DNA of 64,000 nucleotides. Source: Topomyia yanbarensis. Its lineage: Eukaryota; Arthropoda; Insecta; Diptera; Culicidae. A program made the translations under genes and the position numbers. Shown one piece after another: positions 1 through 11,141 of the stretch; position 1 is the first letter of the stretch, and each line of letters starts with the position of its first letter. The stretch covers positions 393,035,037 through 393,099,036 of the forward strand of contig NC_080672.1 in NCBI RefSeq assembly GCF_030247195.1, given 5' to 3'. The notes below the pieces were generated by a model that was not told the origin of the DNA, ran no database searches, and saw only the letters and a program-made list of their open reading frames with translations.

Positions 1-1403
1 ACTGTTATATATTCTCGACAGTTTCCAATACCTAATGATGGTTCTATTTCTACGCGTAGCAGCTGCTAGCATACACTTCCTAGCTTAACTCTTCTATGCT
101 TCTAAAAAGGCGGGTTTTATAACCGGTCAAAAGGTGTCTTTACTGGAATACCAGATAATCTTCCGACAGTTTTTCAATGCATTTTGTAGACTTAAAAAAA
201 TGTATTACGTTACAGTTTTAAAATCGATATGAAAGATTTTCCTTTTTCGGGAAGGGGGCAAACCCAGTACTCGTAATGATACATATATACGGAACTACAG
301 TCATTCTGAAAATATGGCCTCAGTTCGTAAAACTAGACAAATTTTGTGAACGTTTACGAAGAAATCACTTTAAATTTCGTTGCAACGCGCCTGCGAATCA
401 TTATTTGAAAATTCAATGCAGTTTCAATGAAATGGGGTTTGGGGCGTAATAATTACCGAAGGCTCTCCAGATATCTAAACGATCAAACATTCAACAAAGT
501 TCAAGTTTGCCACATGTTTAAAATCAGCTGACTAGTAACGATGTGCAGCTGTATTTTTTTCCTCAATCATGCAGGTCTCCGCATCTATGGGAAAAAAAAT
601 CCACACAACAGCGCGGTCCCACAGTTGCGCTAGAAACGTGATTTAATCAACATTCAACTGTTTTATGTCATAACTTAGTCAGAACAAAATACACCATCAA
701 CGAAAAGGGAACAAATGAAATTACCGCGATAAAAACAACCCCCCCCCCCCCCTCACCATTCCGCATCGTTCCGACCGACCGACCGACTAACTTCACATTT
801 GCCCTCTCTGTTCTATTTAGTTGGCAGTGTACACGATGTGAAACTGGGAAGTACCTATACCTCCATCAACAACAACGTCAAAAAAATTGCACGAAAAGCT
901 CCAGCATGAATTGAATTGAATGTCAAGGTTAATGGCAGGTCTGGTCGGCAATGTCACAACAAACAACAATAAAAACGCGGCGGCACTAAGCCGCGAATCG
1001 TTTTCACGTTAACCAAAAAAAAAAAAAAATATCCGCTTTCGCCAGACAAACCCATTCGTTTTAGGAGGGAAGAACAATAGCGTGACTGGTTAAACATGGT
1101 GCCCGTTTCGTTGTGTGGCGGATAGTTGTATGGAGAAATTAATGAAAAAAAATCTGCTGTCGTGACATGGTCATTTGATGTTAAGCTTTTCATTCGCTGA
1201 TGAACACGATGCATGGCAGTGGTCATTCGGGGTGTATGAGACTGTGTGTGTAGTCTAAAACGGATCCGGTGATTTGCGTTGTTCCGATTTTATCTCTATC
1301 GAATAAGTGACTTTGGAAGACCAATCCGGAAGTCGGCGTGCTGCTTTTGGTTTGTACTCGAGATCATGTAGAGTTCCATACCGACACAATTTGCCTCACT
1401 TTT
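1..1403. other. non-coding, low-complexity tracts
   Basis: I see no gene here. The stretch is AT-rich and holds a run of 14 C at 739-752, followed by a short CCGA-type repeat near 770-786, and a run of 15 A at 1015-1029. Short open frames lack coding character. Confidence 0.6.
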
Positions 1404-1512
1404 TTGGCAGTTCTGTTTACATGGACCAATAATTTAGTCGACGATTTGAACGCTCGAAGTATATCGCAAAGAACCTTCCTCAGTCCATATAAACAGTACT
1501 AGTGGACTGTAA
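1404..1512. mobile_element. short palindromic MITE, copy 1
   Basis: The two ends are inverted copies of a motif of the type TTGACAGTTCG...TGTTTACATGGA. Degenerate here: it starts TTGGCAGTTCTGTTTACATGG and ends with TCCATATAAACAGTACTAGTGGACTG. The same family occurs at about 1676-1789 and, best preserved, at 20741-20861. No coding capacity; the superfamily is unknown because no clear target duplication is visible. Confidence 0.6.
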
Positions 1513-1675
1513 ACATCAGTGAGAACGGTGTTAGTGAAGAGTTCTATTCCCGGTGGTTTGTTTACTTTATCATATCATTTAAATAGATTTGAATGCAACG
1601 GCTGAACTTCTCCCATGTAAATTGAATACATACCTTACAGAGGCGCCACAAATGAAGTCGAGTTCTTTGGCATTT

Positions 1676-1789
1676 TTGACAGTTCGCTAGCACAGTTGAC
1701 ATAGCCTTAGAAATTATTTTTTGGAATGTCTTTTGAACCGAATGGTCAATAATTTTTTAAGTGCATGTAAACAGTATTAGTGAAGTGTG
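1676..1789. mobile_element. short palindromic MITE, copy 2
   Basis: Second degenerate copy of the family at 1404-1512 and 20741-20861: it begins TTGACAGTTCGCTAGCACAG and ends GCATGTAAACAGTATTAGTGAAG. A further partial end (AAACAGTATACAGTACTAACGAACTG) lies near 1830-1858, so the area may hold a tandem or nested pair. Confidence 0.5.
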
Positions 1790-1984
1790 AATATAAGCCA
1801 CCTAAAATTTTCAATTTCTAAGCCCTTATAAACAGTATACAGTACTAACGAACTGGTAAAAAGTGATGTTCACTTTGCCAATAATGAGCTTGTGCTTGTG
1901 CGACCACCCCTGGCTGCTACTCCGTTATCGATCTGGACTAGCTGAAGTTGCACAGAGAATAAGTAGATAATTATGCTTGGGAGT

Positions 1985-2165
1985 AGCGAAACATCTTTCA
2001 ATGTGCAACTCCTGGTAATCCTAGTGTTTATTGATCAATACCGACGCCGGCCATGCCCGAACGAAGATTGCAGAAGGGAATAGTCCGATACTTGCTTTTG
2101 CTAGAGGCCGTATATACTACTGCGCACTCCACAAGTATCACAGGAGGAGGATATTTTTGTTAGTA
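1985..2165 (+). repeat. dispersed repeat (LTR-element-like debris)
   Basis: The segment around ATCAATACCGACGCCGGCC, with the following 100 or so bases, recurs in inverse orientation at about 9360-9475. There it is joined to a segment with the motif AGCCGGCTGCCCAGAGT, which also occurs at about 21920 and 40460. Together these look like pieces of one LTR-type element family, but no protein is readable. The LINE at 2178 appears to sit in or next to this copy. Confidence 0.4.
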
Positions 2166-2177
2166 AGAGTATAGAAG

Positions 2178-3602
2178 TTGGATCTACTTTTTCTTTACCG
2201 ACGCCAGAGAAGTGACTTCACTATCTCGCAAGGGACGTTTCCTCTTTGTTGGAAAAAATCGGTTATGTTTCCTGTTTTTAAAAAAGGTGATAAGCAGGAC
2301 ATAGCAAATTATCGGGGTATAACCTCTCTCTGTGCGGGGTCCAAGTTATTTGAAATTCTAGTAAGCAATGTATTGTTCCGGGAAGCCAAAACATATATAT
2401 CAACAGATCAACACGGGTTCTTCCCAGGTAGATCAACATACACGAATTTAGCACAATTCACTTCACACTGTATTAAAAGTTTTGAATGCGGAGCACAAGT
2501 GGATACTATTTATACAGATCTCAAAACAGCGTTCGATCGTGTTAATCACTCGCTCCTACTGGCGAAGATAGAAAGATTGGGTGCCTCACTCAACTTCACC
2601 AAGTGGCTTAAATCATACCTTGTAGGTCGTACCTTATCTGTCAAACTAGGAAATGTTGAGTCACATAACTTTATAAATTTATCAGGTGTGCCCCTGGGTA
2701 GTAATCTTGGACCCTTGCTGTTCTCCTTGTTCTTCAATGACGTTTGTAATGTCCTTCCACCAGGATGCAAACTTATCTATGCAGATGACCTTAAACTGTT
2801 TCTTATTGTACGATCTGAATTGGACTGCATTGAACTACAGCGACAACTAGATGAATTTTGTAACTGGTGCACTCGAAATCGGTTGACTATCAGTGTATCC
2901 AAATGCTCAGTAATTTCTTTCACGCGCAGAAAAAATCCAATTTTGTGGTGTTATAGTATCTCAGGGAAACTACTGGATAGAGTGCCAGTTGTGAGGGACC
3001 TTGATGTACAGCTGGATTCTAAATTGACGTTTAGAGATCACTATTCCCACATCATTGCGAAAGCCAACCGGAACCTTGGTTTTATCATTTGAATAGCCAA
3101 AGAGTTTACTGACCCATACTATCTGAGAGCACTGTACTTCTCTCTTGTACGCTCCATCCTGGAAGCTTCAGCTATCATTTGGTGCCCGTACACAATTGTC
3201 TGGATTACCAGAATTGAATCTATACAAGCTAGGTTTCTCCGATATGCCCTTAAAACCCTGCCATGGCGCAACCCGATAAAGTTGCCACCTTACATTGAAC
3301 GCTGTCGTCTGCTCGACATGGACCCTCTTTCAAAAAGGCGAAATATATCCAGAGCCGTGTTTGTAGGGAAAGTTCTAACTGGTGAAATAGATGCCCCAAA
3401 TATACTTTCTCAGATTAATGTAAATGTGCCCGCTAGAAGTATAAGATCGTGGAATTTTTTAAGCCTTGACTATCGAAGTACTGATTATGGACAGAATGAA
3501 CCCATAAGGGCGATGTGTAGCGTATTTAATAATGTTTATGAATGTTTTGATTTCTCTGTATCAAGTGACGTTTTTAAAAATAGGCTTAAACGGCTAACTT
3601 AG
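2178..3602 (+). pseudogene. non-LTR retrotransposon ORF2 (reverse transcriptase), Jockey/CR1-like, one stop codon
   Basis: This is the reverse transcriptase part of a LINE, which copies its own RNA into DNA at a nicked target. Visible RT blocks include the KKGD..NYRGI region near 2285, the TDLKTAFDRVNH block near 2515, a GVPLGSNLGPLLFSLFFND block near 2685 and the catalytic YADD at 2778-2789. The frame continues after a single TGA at 3090-3092 into a typical C-terminal thumb region that ends at TAG 3600-3602, so only one nonsense codon breaks this part. The endonuclease domain and ORF1 are missing: the copy is 5'-truncated. A 3' region with a microsatellite, a stem-loop and an A-rich tail follows. 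The clade (Jockey, CR1, Crack, Daphne) is not resolved by eye. Confidence 0.85.
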
Positions 3603-3882
3603 TGCATAAGATGTGATTTAGATAGTGATTTTGATTTGTTATTGTTTTGATGTATTATTAGTAACACATTGTAATGTAATGTAATGTTATGTAATGTAAT
3701 GTTATGTAATGTAATGTGTAATATTGTTTAATATGAATATGTGAAAAGATAATGAGGTTTTTACGCGCATTTGGAGGTTGTTTGATGGACTCCAAATGCG
3801 CTTTTCCTCATTCTATATTTCATGTAGACCATGTAGGTCAGATGAAAAATAAAATAAATAAATAAATAAAAAAAATAAATAA
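3603..3882 (+). other. 3' UTR and A-rich tail of the LINE
   Basis: After the stop there is a TAATG/TTATG microsatellite (about 3661-3716), a stem-loop at 3751-3812, and a tail of AAATA/AAAT units at about 3849-3882. This order (ORF2, UTR, simple A-rich tail) is typical of LINE 3' ends. A possible 5 bp target duplication (ATCTA) is too weak to claim. Confidence 0.7.
3751..3812 (+). other. stem-loop in LINE 3' UTR
   Basis: Inner arms GCGCATTTGGAG (3765-3776) and CTCCAAATGCGC (3790-3801) are perfect complements. Outer arms AATGAGG (3751-3757) and CCTCATT (3806-3812) also pair, leaving a small internal loop. In several LINEs the RT recognises such a 3' hairpin; that role here is inference. Confidence 0.6.
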
Positions 3883-4199
3883 TCTATTCCGGCAATAAGT
3901 TAGTGTCGGTTTCTGATGAGACGAAGTCCCATGACTTTATTAAGTTAAGATTTGTGCCCTTCTCGTACAGAGAGTGGTTTCACCAAAAATTTTCAGCTTT
4001 AGGAGAAAGATTGGTGTTTACCCAATTTTTTCTCCTTAGGGAGGAATATAGCATAACCTAGTTTCGTGATTTGGAAAGTTTTAGAGATTTTGGCTAACTT
4101 TTGTCCTGAGTGGCATCACTGTGAAGCGGTTGTCGTGGTAGTCCTTTCAATATTGGTTAATTGGGTCACTGTCTTTGGTTTATCTACAAGTGTCGGTGG

Positions 4200-4580
4200 C
4201 TGCTTGTTAGAAAGTTGGTTGTAGTAGATGAATTTTGACTAGTTACTTCGGCGCATGTTTTCCGTAGTGGGCTGTCTGGTTACAGAATTGACATGTAGGG
4301 ATCTGCTCGGGATATGTGATCAGCGTTGTTTGCTTATAGATTACGCCATTATTCGATGATTTGCATTCGATAGTCACAATACGAATGCCGTAGGGAACAC
4401 CCGTGAAAAAATTTCTCCAAGTGTTTCGTAATAGATTCCACTTCTCCATAATTGGTTTGATGTAATCTTCCTTAGTGCGCGGTGCGAGATCGTGGATACG
4501 AAAGTCCACCATGTCATTTTCCATATACACGGGGATCTTGATTCTGATGTTATTAAATTCGACATAACTACCGCGAAACT
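4200..4580 (-). pseudogene. gag-like ORF1 fragment of a non-LTR retrotransposon
   Basis: On the minus strand the frame ending near 4243 reads as the middle and end of a LINE ORF1 (RNA-binding gag-like protein). It has a conserved ...GVPYGIR.V.I...I..Q.TL.TY..Q..TC..C segment followed by the start of a CCHC zinc knuckle (TCQFCNQTAHYGKHAP). The last cysteine of the knuckle is not present, and downstream frames are full of stops. It is opposite in strand to the LINE at 2178-3602, so it belongs to another copy. Confidence 0.65.
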
Positions 4581-4989
4581 AAGTTCCATTGTAACTTTAA
4601 TTAGATGTGCCACCTCCTGAACTGTGGGTCTAACGCGAGTTTTTTTTTAAAGTCGATCGAAACTACACGTGCAGCTTTGCTTCCTTTGGTAGACTCATTT
4701 CACTGCGCTACCGGGAGCAATGACACAATACTCTTTGTGCACTGGTAATAGAACAAAGCACTGGCTTGCTTAAAGGGTGCCTATAGCATAAAATTTTTTT
4801 ACTTCTGCTTTGTGCGAGGTCAGAAGATAGATGTTAGTATGCTCTGCGGAAATACTGTTTGAATTTTATTGTTTTCTAATGGAACAAACACTATCCATAC
4901 GATTTTTACATGTGTTGCACATTCATAGTTTTTTTCGGAATGTTTTTGGAATTTCCGAGTGTTTTTTTTCCTTTTTCCCAATCTGCAAC

Positions 4990-5115
4990 ATTCGTGGAAA
5001 TTTATAAGTAGCGGTTTGCCACAACTCTTGCTTTGATTTGCCTGGCAGACCCTTCTTGTCAAGGCGGCCTAGGTGCTTCAACCGGAATTTCGAATTTTCG
5101 TATGTAAACAAACAA
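4990..5115 (-). repeat. dispersed repeat shared with 35235-35350
   Basis: On the minus strand, the segment with GCACCTAGGCCGCCTTGACAAGAAGGGTC matches the plus-strand segment GCACCTAGGCCGCCCTGAAAAGAAGGGTC near 35260. The flanks also match for about 100 bases. It may be the 5' end of the LINE family whose ORF1 debris lies at 4200-4580, but no clear protein is readable. Confidence 0.45.
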
Positions 5116-5396
5116 AAGGCGAAAAAACCTGTTTCAATCCACCTAGTGATGCAATTGTGGCTTACTTATTTTGCCAAACTATGACTAATAATCAATATAA
5201 TTGTGGATATGTCTATTACATTCTTAGTACACTTTGCATCTGCACACAATGGCTCGCCAGTCACGAACCTGATGAGCTACGTGTCGACGGTGACACACAT
5301 GAAACAAAGAATATTATACTTAGCCTAATCAGCATTAGTTCAATGTTGTCTTCCTGCTTACTAATTTTAACAAGCGGGGGTGGGTGTGTGAGGAGG

Positions 5397-5694
5397 CAGG
5401 GCCGCCGGATAGCGTGGGTAGTATGGGTAGTACTACCCACTCGAAAATAACCGAGTGGGAAATTACCCATTCGAAATTTTGAACCGATTCAAAAAATTTA
5501 GACATGCAATGCATATATCTCGCATAGCACACATTTGAAAACATCGATGTACCACAATTCCATTTGCATAAACGAACGTGATTTAATGTAAATGTAATGT
5601 AAGCGTGTGTATTGCGAAAAGGGGAAAAACTTACTAATGGTCTCTCACCCTATGCTTTCTACCCACTCTGGCATGAAGTGTTTCGTCGCCCCTG
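5397..5694. mobile_element. hAT-type MITE with 8 bp target duplication
   Basis: The element begins CAGGGCCGCCGG and ends CGTCGCCCCTG, so its ends are inverted CAGGG(G)CG(A/C)CG repeats. It is flanked on both sides by TGAGGAGG (5389-5396 and 5695-5702). CAGGG-type termini with an 8 bp duplication are diagnostic of the hAT superfamily. Near the left end the palindromic GGGTAGTACTACCC motif occurs. No transposase; non-autonomous. Confidence 0.8.
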
Positions 5695-5702
5695 TGAGGA
5701 GG

Positions 5703-7872
5703 GCGAAGAACCCATGAACGAACCACTCCCAAGCTTATTTTGATATGCCTTGTGATATAGTGGTGGTAAAAAGGTTGTTGGAATGCACATGTAGATGATC
5801 AGTCCCCTTCTTGACAACTAACGGATCGTTGCTTAAATATTCGGTCCATCCTCGATCGTTCTTGTAGAAAGAAAACGAGCACACCTTGTTGAACTAGACA
5901 TACTTCGTCGACTATACATATAAAGAAGCGGCACACCACTATTCTGCAAACAAGTATGTGACGTTTCTTGAACTCATTTGTCTAGTCCCGATACTTGTTT
6001 TCAGTTCATTCCGATCACCTTATGTATTATTGCTTTAAATTTTGTAATTTAAACTTTCAGAAAGGCAGCACAACTCACATCCTCAACATTATTCGCCCTC
6101 TGGTAATCTCCAACGTGCCATTCTTCGTTTGTTGAATTCTTGCATGGCTCAGTTACCTGTGTGTCTAACGTTTGTAACCGGTGATGCTGCACAATCTTGC
6201 GTTAATTTTACCATCACCGGCTGCAGGGCCGGCGGAACGCCTTTTTCCCGAGTGCGTAGTATGATTCGGGGTGATTTCTCTCCATACTGACGAAAGTTAA
6301 GCTATGGCGTGTGTAAGAGAAAATTAAAATTCCCTGGTAATATCTGGTATTTGGAAACACCCTTTGTCAACAGGGCTGTATGTCTGACGGCTCAGCGAAA
6401 ATGTGTTTGTTGAATACAGATACTACAAATATTCTTTTAAATTTCGTTGCATTAATTTTCCGTTCCCTGTTATAAAACTTTCCTTTCGCGGGTACTGAAG
6501 CCCGCATGATTGTGTTGACTAATGGGAAGGTAGTTGAGGTCGTTTTGAATATTTCTCCGATGGCAAAAATAATGCCGATAAGTCTCAACTGGCCCCTGGA
6601 TGGTCTACTTCCGGACCAAAGACAAGCCATTTAACATCATAGATATATCGCGTGATCTAACTAAACAACACTTGACCGTGCACGAAAAAGTATTTTGTCT
6701 TCGTACCCGCCCGGGAAGTAAAAATTGATGGTGTAGTCTCCGAGAAGGACCTTAATTGAGAAATAGGGAGTGCTCCTTCCAGATCCCTGTGCTTCAGTCA
6801 GTTAAAATTCTGGTATGCAAGCAATTGCGTTCAGCAAAAATCGAGGAGTAAAAGAAAACTTATTTTCCATCAGCCTCATTTTGAGCATTTCGCCGGATTT
6901 GTTCTTCCAAAATTTGTTCTGATATTCGCGACACAGTGGAAATGAAACGAATGCCTACCAGCGCGGCCTAGGACGTTAGATTTATCGTTGTACTCTACCT
7001 CATACATCATGGTTTCTCTACACTGCGATTAAAGGTCAGAAGAATCGAATATCCGGCGCTAACAACCGTGAACGGTTTCCCACTCCATTATTGTCAGAGA
7101 GTGCACAGAATCGTTTGCGAAAAGGTTCTTTGAGGACTTTTTTAACGTCAAATCGCCTAAATTTTTCCGAATATACGCGACGTTAGAAACTTGATGAAAA
7201 CTGAAAAATGCGTTTATTGGCACCGGTTCGTCAATGGATTAGCGAGAGAAACAATATTTCGACTAGCAGCTGGGCCCTACATTGTGTACTCGATTCGATC
7301 TTTGATCGGAATACACGGAACTAAGAATCCATTATCGGCGACAACAGCATTCCAGGTAGATTTACATTCAAAATATAGACGTTTCGCGATGAAATTATAA
7401 TAAGGTATATAAACGTAATAATTTTTCTTCAAACGCACAAATTTATCTGACAGCAAAGATACTCGCGCTAAGCATTTTTCCCACAAAACTTATGGTTTTA
7501 TATATACCTACGACTATGTCCACATCGTTACAGTTCCAAATAGGCGCTTCGATCAATCGAGCATGGAAAGCATTCCTAATTTTCCTGGAGAAAATATGGG
7601 CGTTTCTAGATTCTTTATATTAAAATCGTTCCTGATTGCTTGATACAAGTATTAGTTTGAGTTCTTTCGTATTGTTCTATACCGGGTAATAAGAAAAGTG
7701 ACACATTAGAATGGTAACGAGAAGGCGGACATTTAGGCATTAGAAGGTAATATTAGTGAAAGATCGCGCTACTTTAACGAATTTTTCAGTATTTCTTGTT
7801 AGAGAATGCTCGAAAATTGGCAAATTTTGTGGGATAATGGAAGTCAACCAACCTTGGTTAAAAAGGTAGAAT
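5703..7872. other. no gene seen
   Basis: AT-rich spacer. Open frames up to 87 codons are scattered on both strands without recognisable domains or paired splice signals. I see no clear repeat boundaries here. Confidence 0.5.
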
Positions 7873-8013
7873 GAACGTCGTGACTTCCTTCAGGTGGCAT
7901 CTCGGGTCATGTCCAATCATTATACCTTAAATGTGCATCTCCGGCGTATTGGGGTTGTGGAGAGCTGTGATGCCTATCGTGACATTAAACATGTTGTCTG
8001 GTCGTGCGCCTAG
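7873..8013 (+). pseudogene. fragment of LINE ORF2 C-terminus (after RNase H)
   Basis: A 46-codon frame starting ERRDFLQVASRVMSNHYTLN and ending HVVWSCA then TAG resembles the C-terminal tail of I/Jockey-group ORF2 proteins. In that family this tail contains a conserved L..IG....C..C......H..W.C module. Only this tail is readable; upstream sequence is decayed. It is shorter than the usual ORF cut-off, so it is easily missed. Confidence 0.55.
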
Positions 8014-8984
8014 TGTTCTACATACCAAAAAAACTGTTGAGGTATTTTGAAGCTTGCCACAATCGAACAAACCGTAATTGACGAAATGACGAAATATAAC
8101 AGTGTTCTGTTTGATTTTAGACGAAAGATGTGCTTTCTGAGCGCAGTGCCATAAAATTACACATTATGAACAAACGCCATATGTGGAGTAAAATTACGTG
8201 ACTCGCAAAATTTAACAACATGTAAAATTATAATCAAACGTGATACTATGTCATTTTTGATGCTCGTCAGCATGTCATGGTCAGGAGACGTAAATTTACA
8301 CGACTTTTTCTAGTTGCGTAGCACCAGATCTGCATTAAACGAATCCCTTCGGCATGGTTCTAGTCCGCTGGATATCCTCCAAATTTATTTATATCTACTC
8401 TTTTGGTTGACTTACTAACAGCTGCCTGCAAATGTGATCCCAAGAGTTCCCAGCGGATTCAAGGAGGCCACTCGACGATCCGGTTCATGATGTTCTGATA
8501 GTGATCTACCGTTTACCGCAAAGCTACAAGTTTAATTTCTTTTTCTCCTTGTCATTTTTCTCTGATTGTTCTCTGATACGGTCTCTGCTTCTGATGTTGG
8601 GATCAACAATCTTTTGCCTTCCTTATAAAAAGTTGACTGATTGTCTAGTGACTGTTTCTCCTTGCTTCAATTTTTAATCAAATGATTATTTATGTTAAAA
8701 AATTGCAAATTGTTTATATTGCCCTTAAAAATATTTCGAACTGCATCCCATAGTCTGAATAAAATTGTATTAATATGTTTTGTCTATCGATCTGAACTTC
8801 TTGTTTTAAGATGTAGATGTGGCAAAATGAATTCCCATGAGTATAAATATAATAAATAATTCCGAATTTCAAACACATCCCAGTTATTCGCAAGACATTT
8901 AAATTGTAAAGCAAAGAAATTTGTATTTGAATAAAAATATGCAATTGTTTTACATCGAGGTTTTCCAACGCAAGTGCGCAAGAC
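8014..8984. other. no gene seen
   Basis: AT-rich non-coding DNA. Minus-strand open frames up to 118 codons around 8714-9070 overlap the hAT-like fragment next door and show no domain. Confidence 0.5.
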
Positions 8985-9092
8985 TCAGGTTTTGGTTTGT
9001 TCCAAACTTTCGAGTGGGTAAGTCCCCATTCGCTAATTTTCGAGTGGGTAGTACTACCCATACTACCCATGCATTCCGCCGCCCCTGACCGG
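8985..9092. mobile_element. right end of a hAT-type MITE related to 5397-5694
   Basis: In inverse orientation this repeats the left end of the 5397-5694 element: CGAGTGGGTAGTACTACCCATACTACCC and then ...CCGCCGCCCCTG, the reverse of CAGGGGCGGCGG. I cannot find the matching other end with an 8 bp duplicate of the flank ACCGGCTT, so the copy is probably truncated. Confidence 0.6.
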
Positions 9093-9254
9093 CTTCTTAT
9101 CGATCCTTCGAATGTGGTGATTGTATGCGTCTACGAGAACGTCGACAGAAACCACGAAACATTCGTGGCGTGATAGAAAAATGAATAAGCAATGCTCCTC
9201 ATAGTCATCTAATCCAGAGTTCAAGTTGCTTATTTGGCCAATCACATTAATATG

Positions 9255-9475
9255 ACAAATAATAAATTTCCAAAATTATCGGCAGCCGGCTGCCCAGAGT
9301 AATTACTACATGATAACGCTGTTGGCATACTTGCTAACAACTCTCCACTTCCCATGATACATGTGGTGCAGATGCAGAGGATTCCTCGGTCTCTAGCAGC
9401 GACATGTATCGGATTAACATTCCTTCCTTTTCCAGAAGATGTATTCGGACGTGGCGGCGTCGGTATTAATCAACA
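9255..9475 (-). repeat. dispersed repeat, LTR-element-like debris
   Basis: In inverse orientation this joins the segment found at 1985-2165 to a segment with the near-palindrome CAGCCGGCTGCCCAGAGT, which is also seen at about 21920 (minus) and 40460 (plus). The linkage suggests that all four places are pieces of one element family. No protein is readable. Confidence 0.4.
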
Positions 9476-10270
9476 TGTAGATTGCACAATGTGGCTCATC
9501 AAGTTTTTCCCAAGCATGTTGTTCCAATGAACAGTTCGCAATCTCAATTGGTGCTGGTCAATAACCGAGTAGCAACCACGGTCGATCTCTTATGCCTAAG
9601 CTTATGCTTATGCTTTTCAGTTCTTTGCTTATATGGAATCAAGAATTGTCGTAGGTGGCCAATGTGGTCAAAGCGGCTTTGGTTAGTTGTTATTGATCTA
9701 GTCTGGCAAATCCAAGTAATTTTACACCCATTTTGCATCATTTTAATATCATCATGGTGGTACCAGTTTATATGGGAATTTGCTGTGTGATCGCACTCTT
9801 CAACCCGTAACTCCGGCACCGGAAGTCTGATCAATAAAAAAATCAATAGCAATCGATGGGAAGGTACCTTTTATTTGAGACTAAGTTTGTGCAAATTGCT
9901 CCAGCCATCTCTGAGACACAGAGGTAACCTTTTTAACCACATACACACATACATACACACAGACATTTTCCGATCTCGACGAACTGAGTTGAATGGTATA
10001 TGACAAATATTTTTCCAGTACTAAAAACTTCCTTTGGTTTTCCTGCTTGCTACCAGAGGCAAATCTTATCCGGACTATTACTTGGAATCTAGAAGATTAA
10101 TTCTGTAGTTTCGGTTCAAATGCTGCAATCGATTATGGATTTGATAGTCGCTTTTCTTCTATTAGCAAACCGGAGTACATAAATAGGAGCAAATTTGTTA
10201 ACTCCTGTTTACCCCCGAACGACTGGGATCAAGATTCGTTTTTTTACTGGAACAGGCATATGAGGGGAAA
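9476..10270. other. non-coding, CA-rich dispersed sequence
   Basis: Two overlapping 102-codon frames on opposite strands (about 9482-9852) have no recognisable domain and look like chance frames. A CA/TACA-rich stretch at 9939-9962, followed by TCTCGACGAACTGAGTT, resembles a dispersed sequence common in Aedes genomes; this is from memory and unverified. Confidence 0.4.
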
Positions 10271-10344
10271 CTGAGTCAGGTTGGAACCTCAACTGCTGTC
10301 AAAATGTATGAACTGGCAACGGTTGGTGTTGCAACCTGACTCAG
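10271..10344. promoter_or_regulatory. 13 bp inverted repeat with AP-1-like sites
   Basis: CTGAGTCAGGTTG (10271-10283) and CAACCTGACTCAG (10332-10344) are perfect inverted copies, 48 bases apart and 130-200 bp upstream of the gene at 10475. Each contains TGAGTCA, the AP-1 consensus. The promoter role is inferred from position only. Confidence 0.4.
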
Positions 10345-10447
10345 ACATTGAATTTCACGATTTCCATAGTTTCTTTTACACACACGTACATAGTACATCA
10401 AAGCAGTCCTCGACTAATCTCTACCTTCATTCCACAATTTCATCGTG

Positions 10448-10453
10448 TCAGTT
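10448..10453 (+). promoter_or_regulatory. possible initiator (Inr) of the 10475 gene
   Basis: TCAGTT matches the arthropod initiator TCAKTY and lies about 25 bases before the ATG at 10475. No TATA box is obvious at -30. If used, the leader would be very short; an upstream non-coding exon is an alternative. Confidence 0.3.
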
Positions 10454-10474
10454 CATCAGCGAAAAAATAGAAAT

Positions 10475-11104
10475 ATGGCAGATGAACCAGTATTGGCGGA
10501 AACCGAAGACAACGTATCGCGTAACGAAAATTCCAGTAAACATCTGAGCTCTTTCCTGCTGGGTGGAACATGTGGCGCTTCTCTGATGCACCTTGGATAC
10601 GATTCCGAACCGTACGCTTACGGTGCGGTTTCATTCCTACTGGTGAAAACCCTGCTGAAATCACTGGAAGGGACCTTATCCGATCCACCCGGTTACCTCG
10701 TCCGCTTCAACGGAACCGTCAACAAGCTATCCAAGTTCGTACCTTGGGCCCTGTTGAACACGGAAATGTTCCGCCGGAGTGGTCGGCTGAATAATTGGAA
10801 TGAAGCCTACTTCGGATTTCTGATGGCGGCTTCCGTTCCCACAGCACTGGCTGCCGTCGAGTTAAAAGAATCCCGTTTCAACAGTGTCGTCTCGATGGTG
10901 AATGTCCTGAATCTGGCAGGGATTAGCTATCTGGCCGTTAAGCAGCAAAATGCCTGGGGAATCGGACTGGGTGCTGTGTGTGCGTTGGATTGCTTCCTCG
11001 GTGCGAAACTAGCGGGTTGGAGTCGTCTTTCCGAATCCAATATGCGGAACATGCTGAGATGCTGTTTCGCGGGAATGATTCCGTTCTATCTGAAGTCGTT
11101 GTAG
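10475..11104 (+). CDS. multipass membrane protein of unknown function
   Basis: A 209-residue protein in a single exon, which I do not recognise. The N-terminus (about residues 1-25) is acidic and hydrophilic. Hydrophobic stretches follow at about residues 27-42, 48-61, 112-130, 139-156, 162-182 and 193-206, so four to six membrane segments are likely. A polar, basic stretch lies around 97-110. There is no signal peptide cleavage motif. The ATG at 10475 was chosen because the frame upstream has only a GTG; the first residues are MADEPVLAETED. The coding part is clearly richer in G and C than its surroundings, as expected of a real gene in this AT-rich DNA. An AATAAA lies 38 bases after the stop. 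It could be a small mitochondrial or ER membrane protein family; I cannot say which. Confidence is high that it is a gene, low on function. Confidence 0.8.
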   Translation: MADEPVLAETEDNVSRNENSSKHLSSFLLGGTCGASLMHLGYDSEPYAYGAVSFLLVKTLLKSLEGTLSDPPGYLVRFNGTVNKLSKFVPWALLNTEMFRRSGRLNNWNEAYFGFLMAASVPTALAAVELKESRFNSVVSMVNVLNLAGISYLAVKQQNAWGIGLGAVCALDCFLGAKLAGWSRLSESNMRNMLRCCFAGMIPFYLKSL

Positions 11105-11141
11105 AGGTGATATGATTTAATTTATTTTATAAAAATATATA

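Noticed and set aside
9482..9852. Two opposite 102-codon frames as a gene
   Set aside because: They overlap on both strands, show no domain and lie next to a dispersed CA-rich repeat.
10445..10474. Upstream GTG start for the membrane-protein gene
   Set aside because: Nuclear genes start at ATG with few exceptions; the ATG at 10475 is the natural start and the extra residues are polar without a motif.
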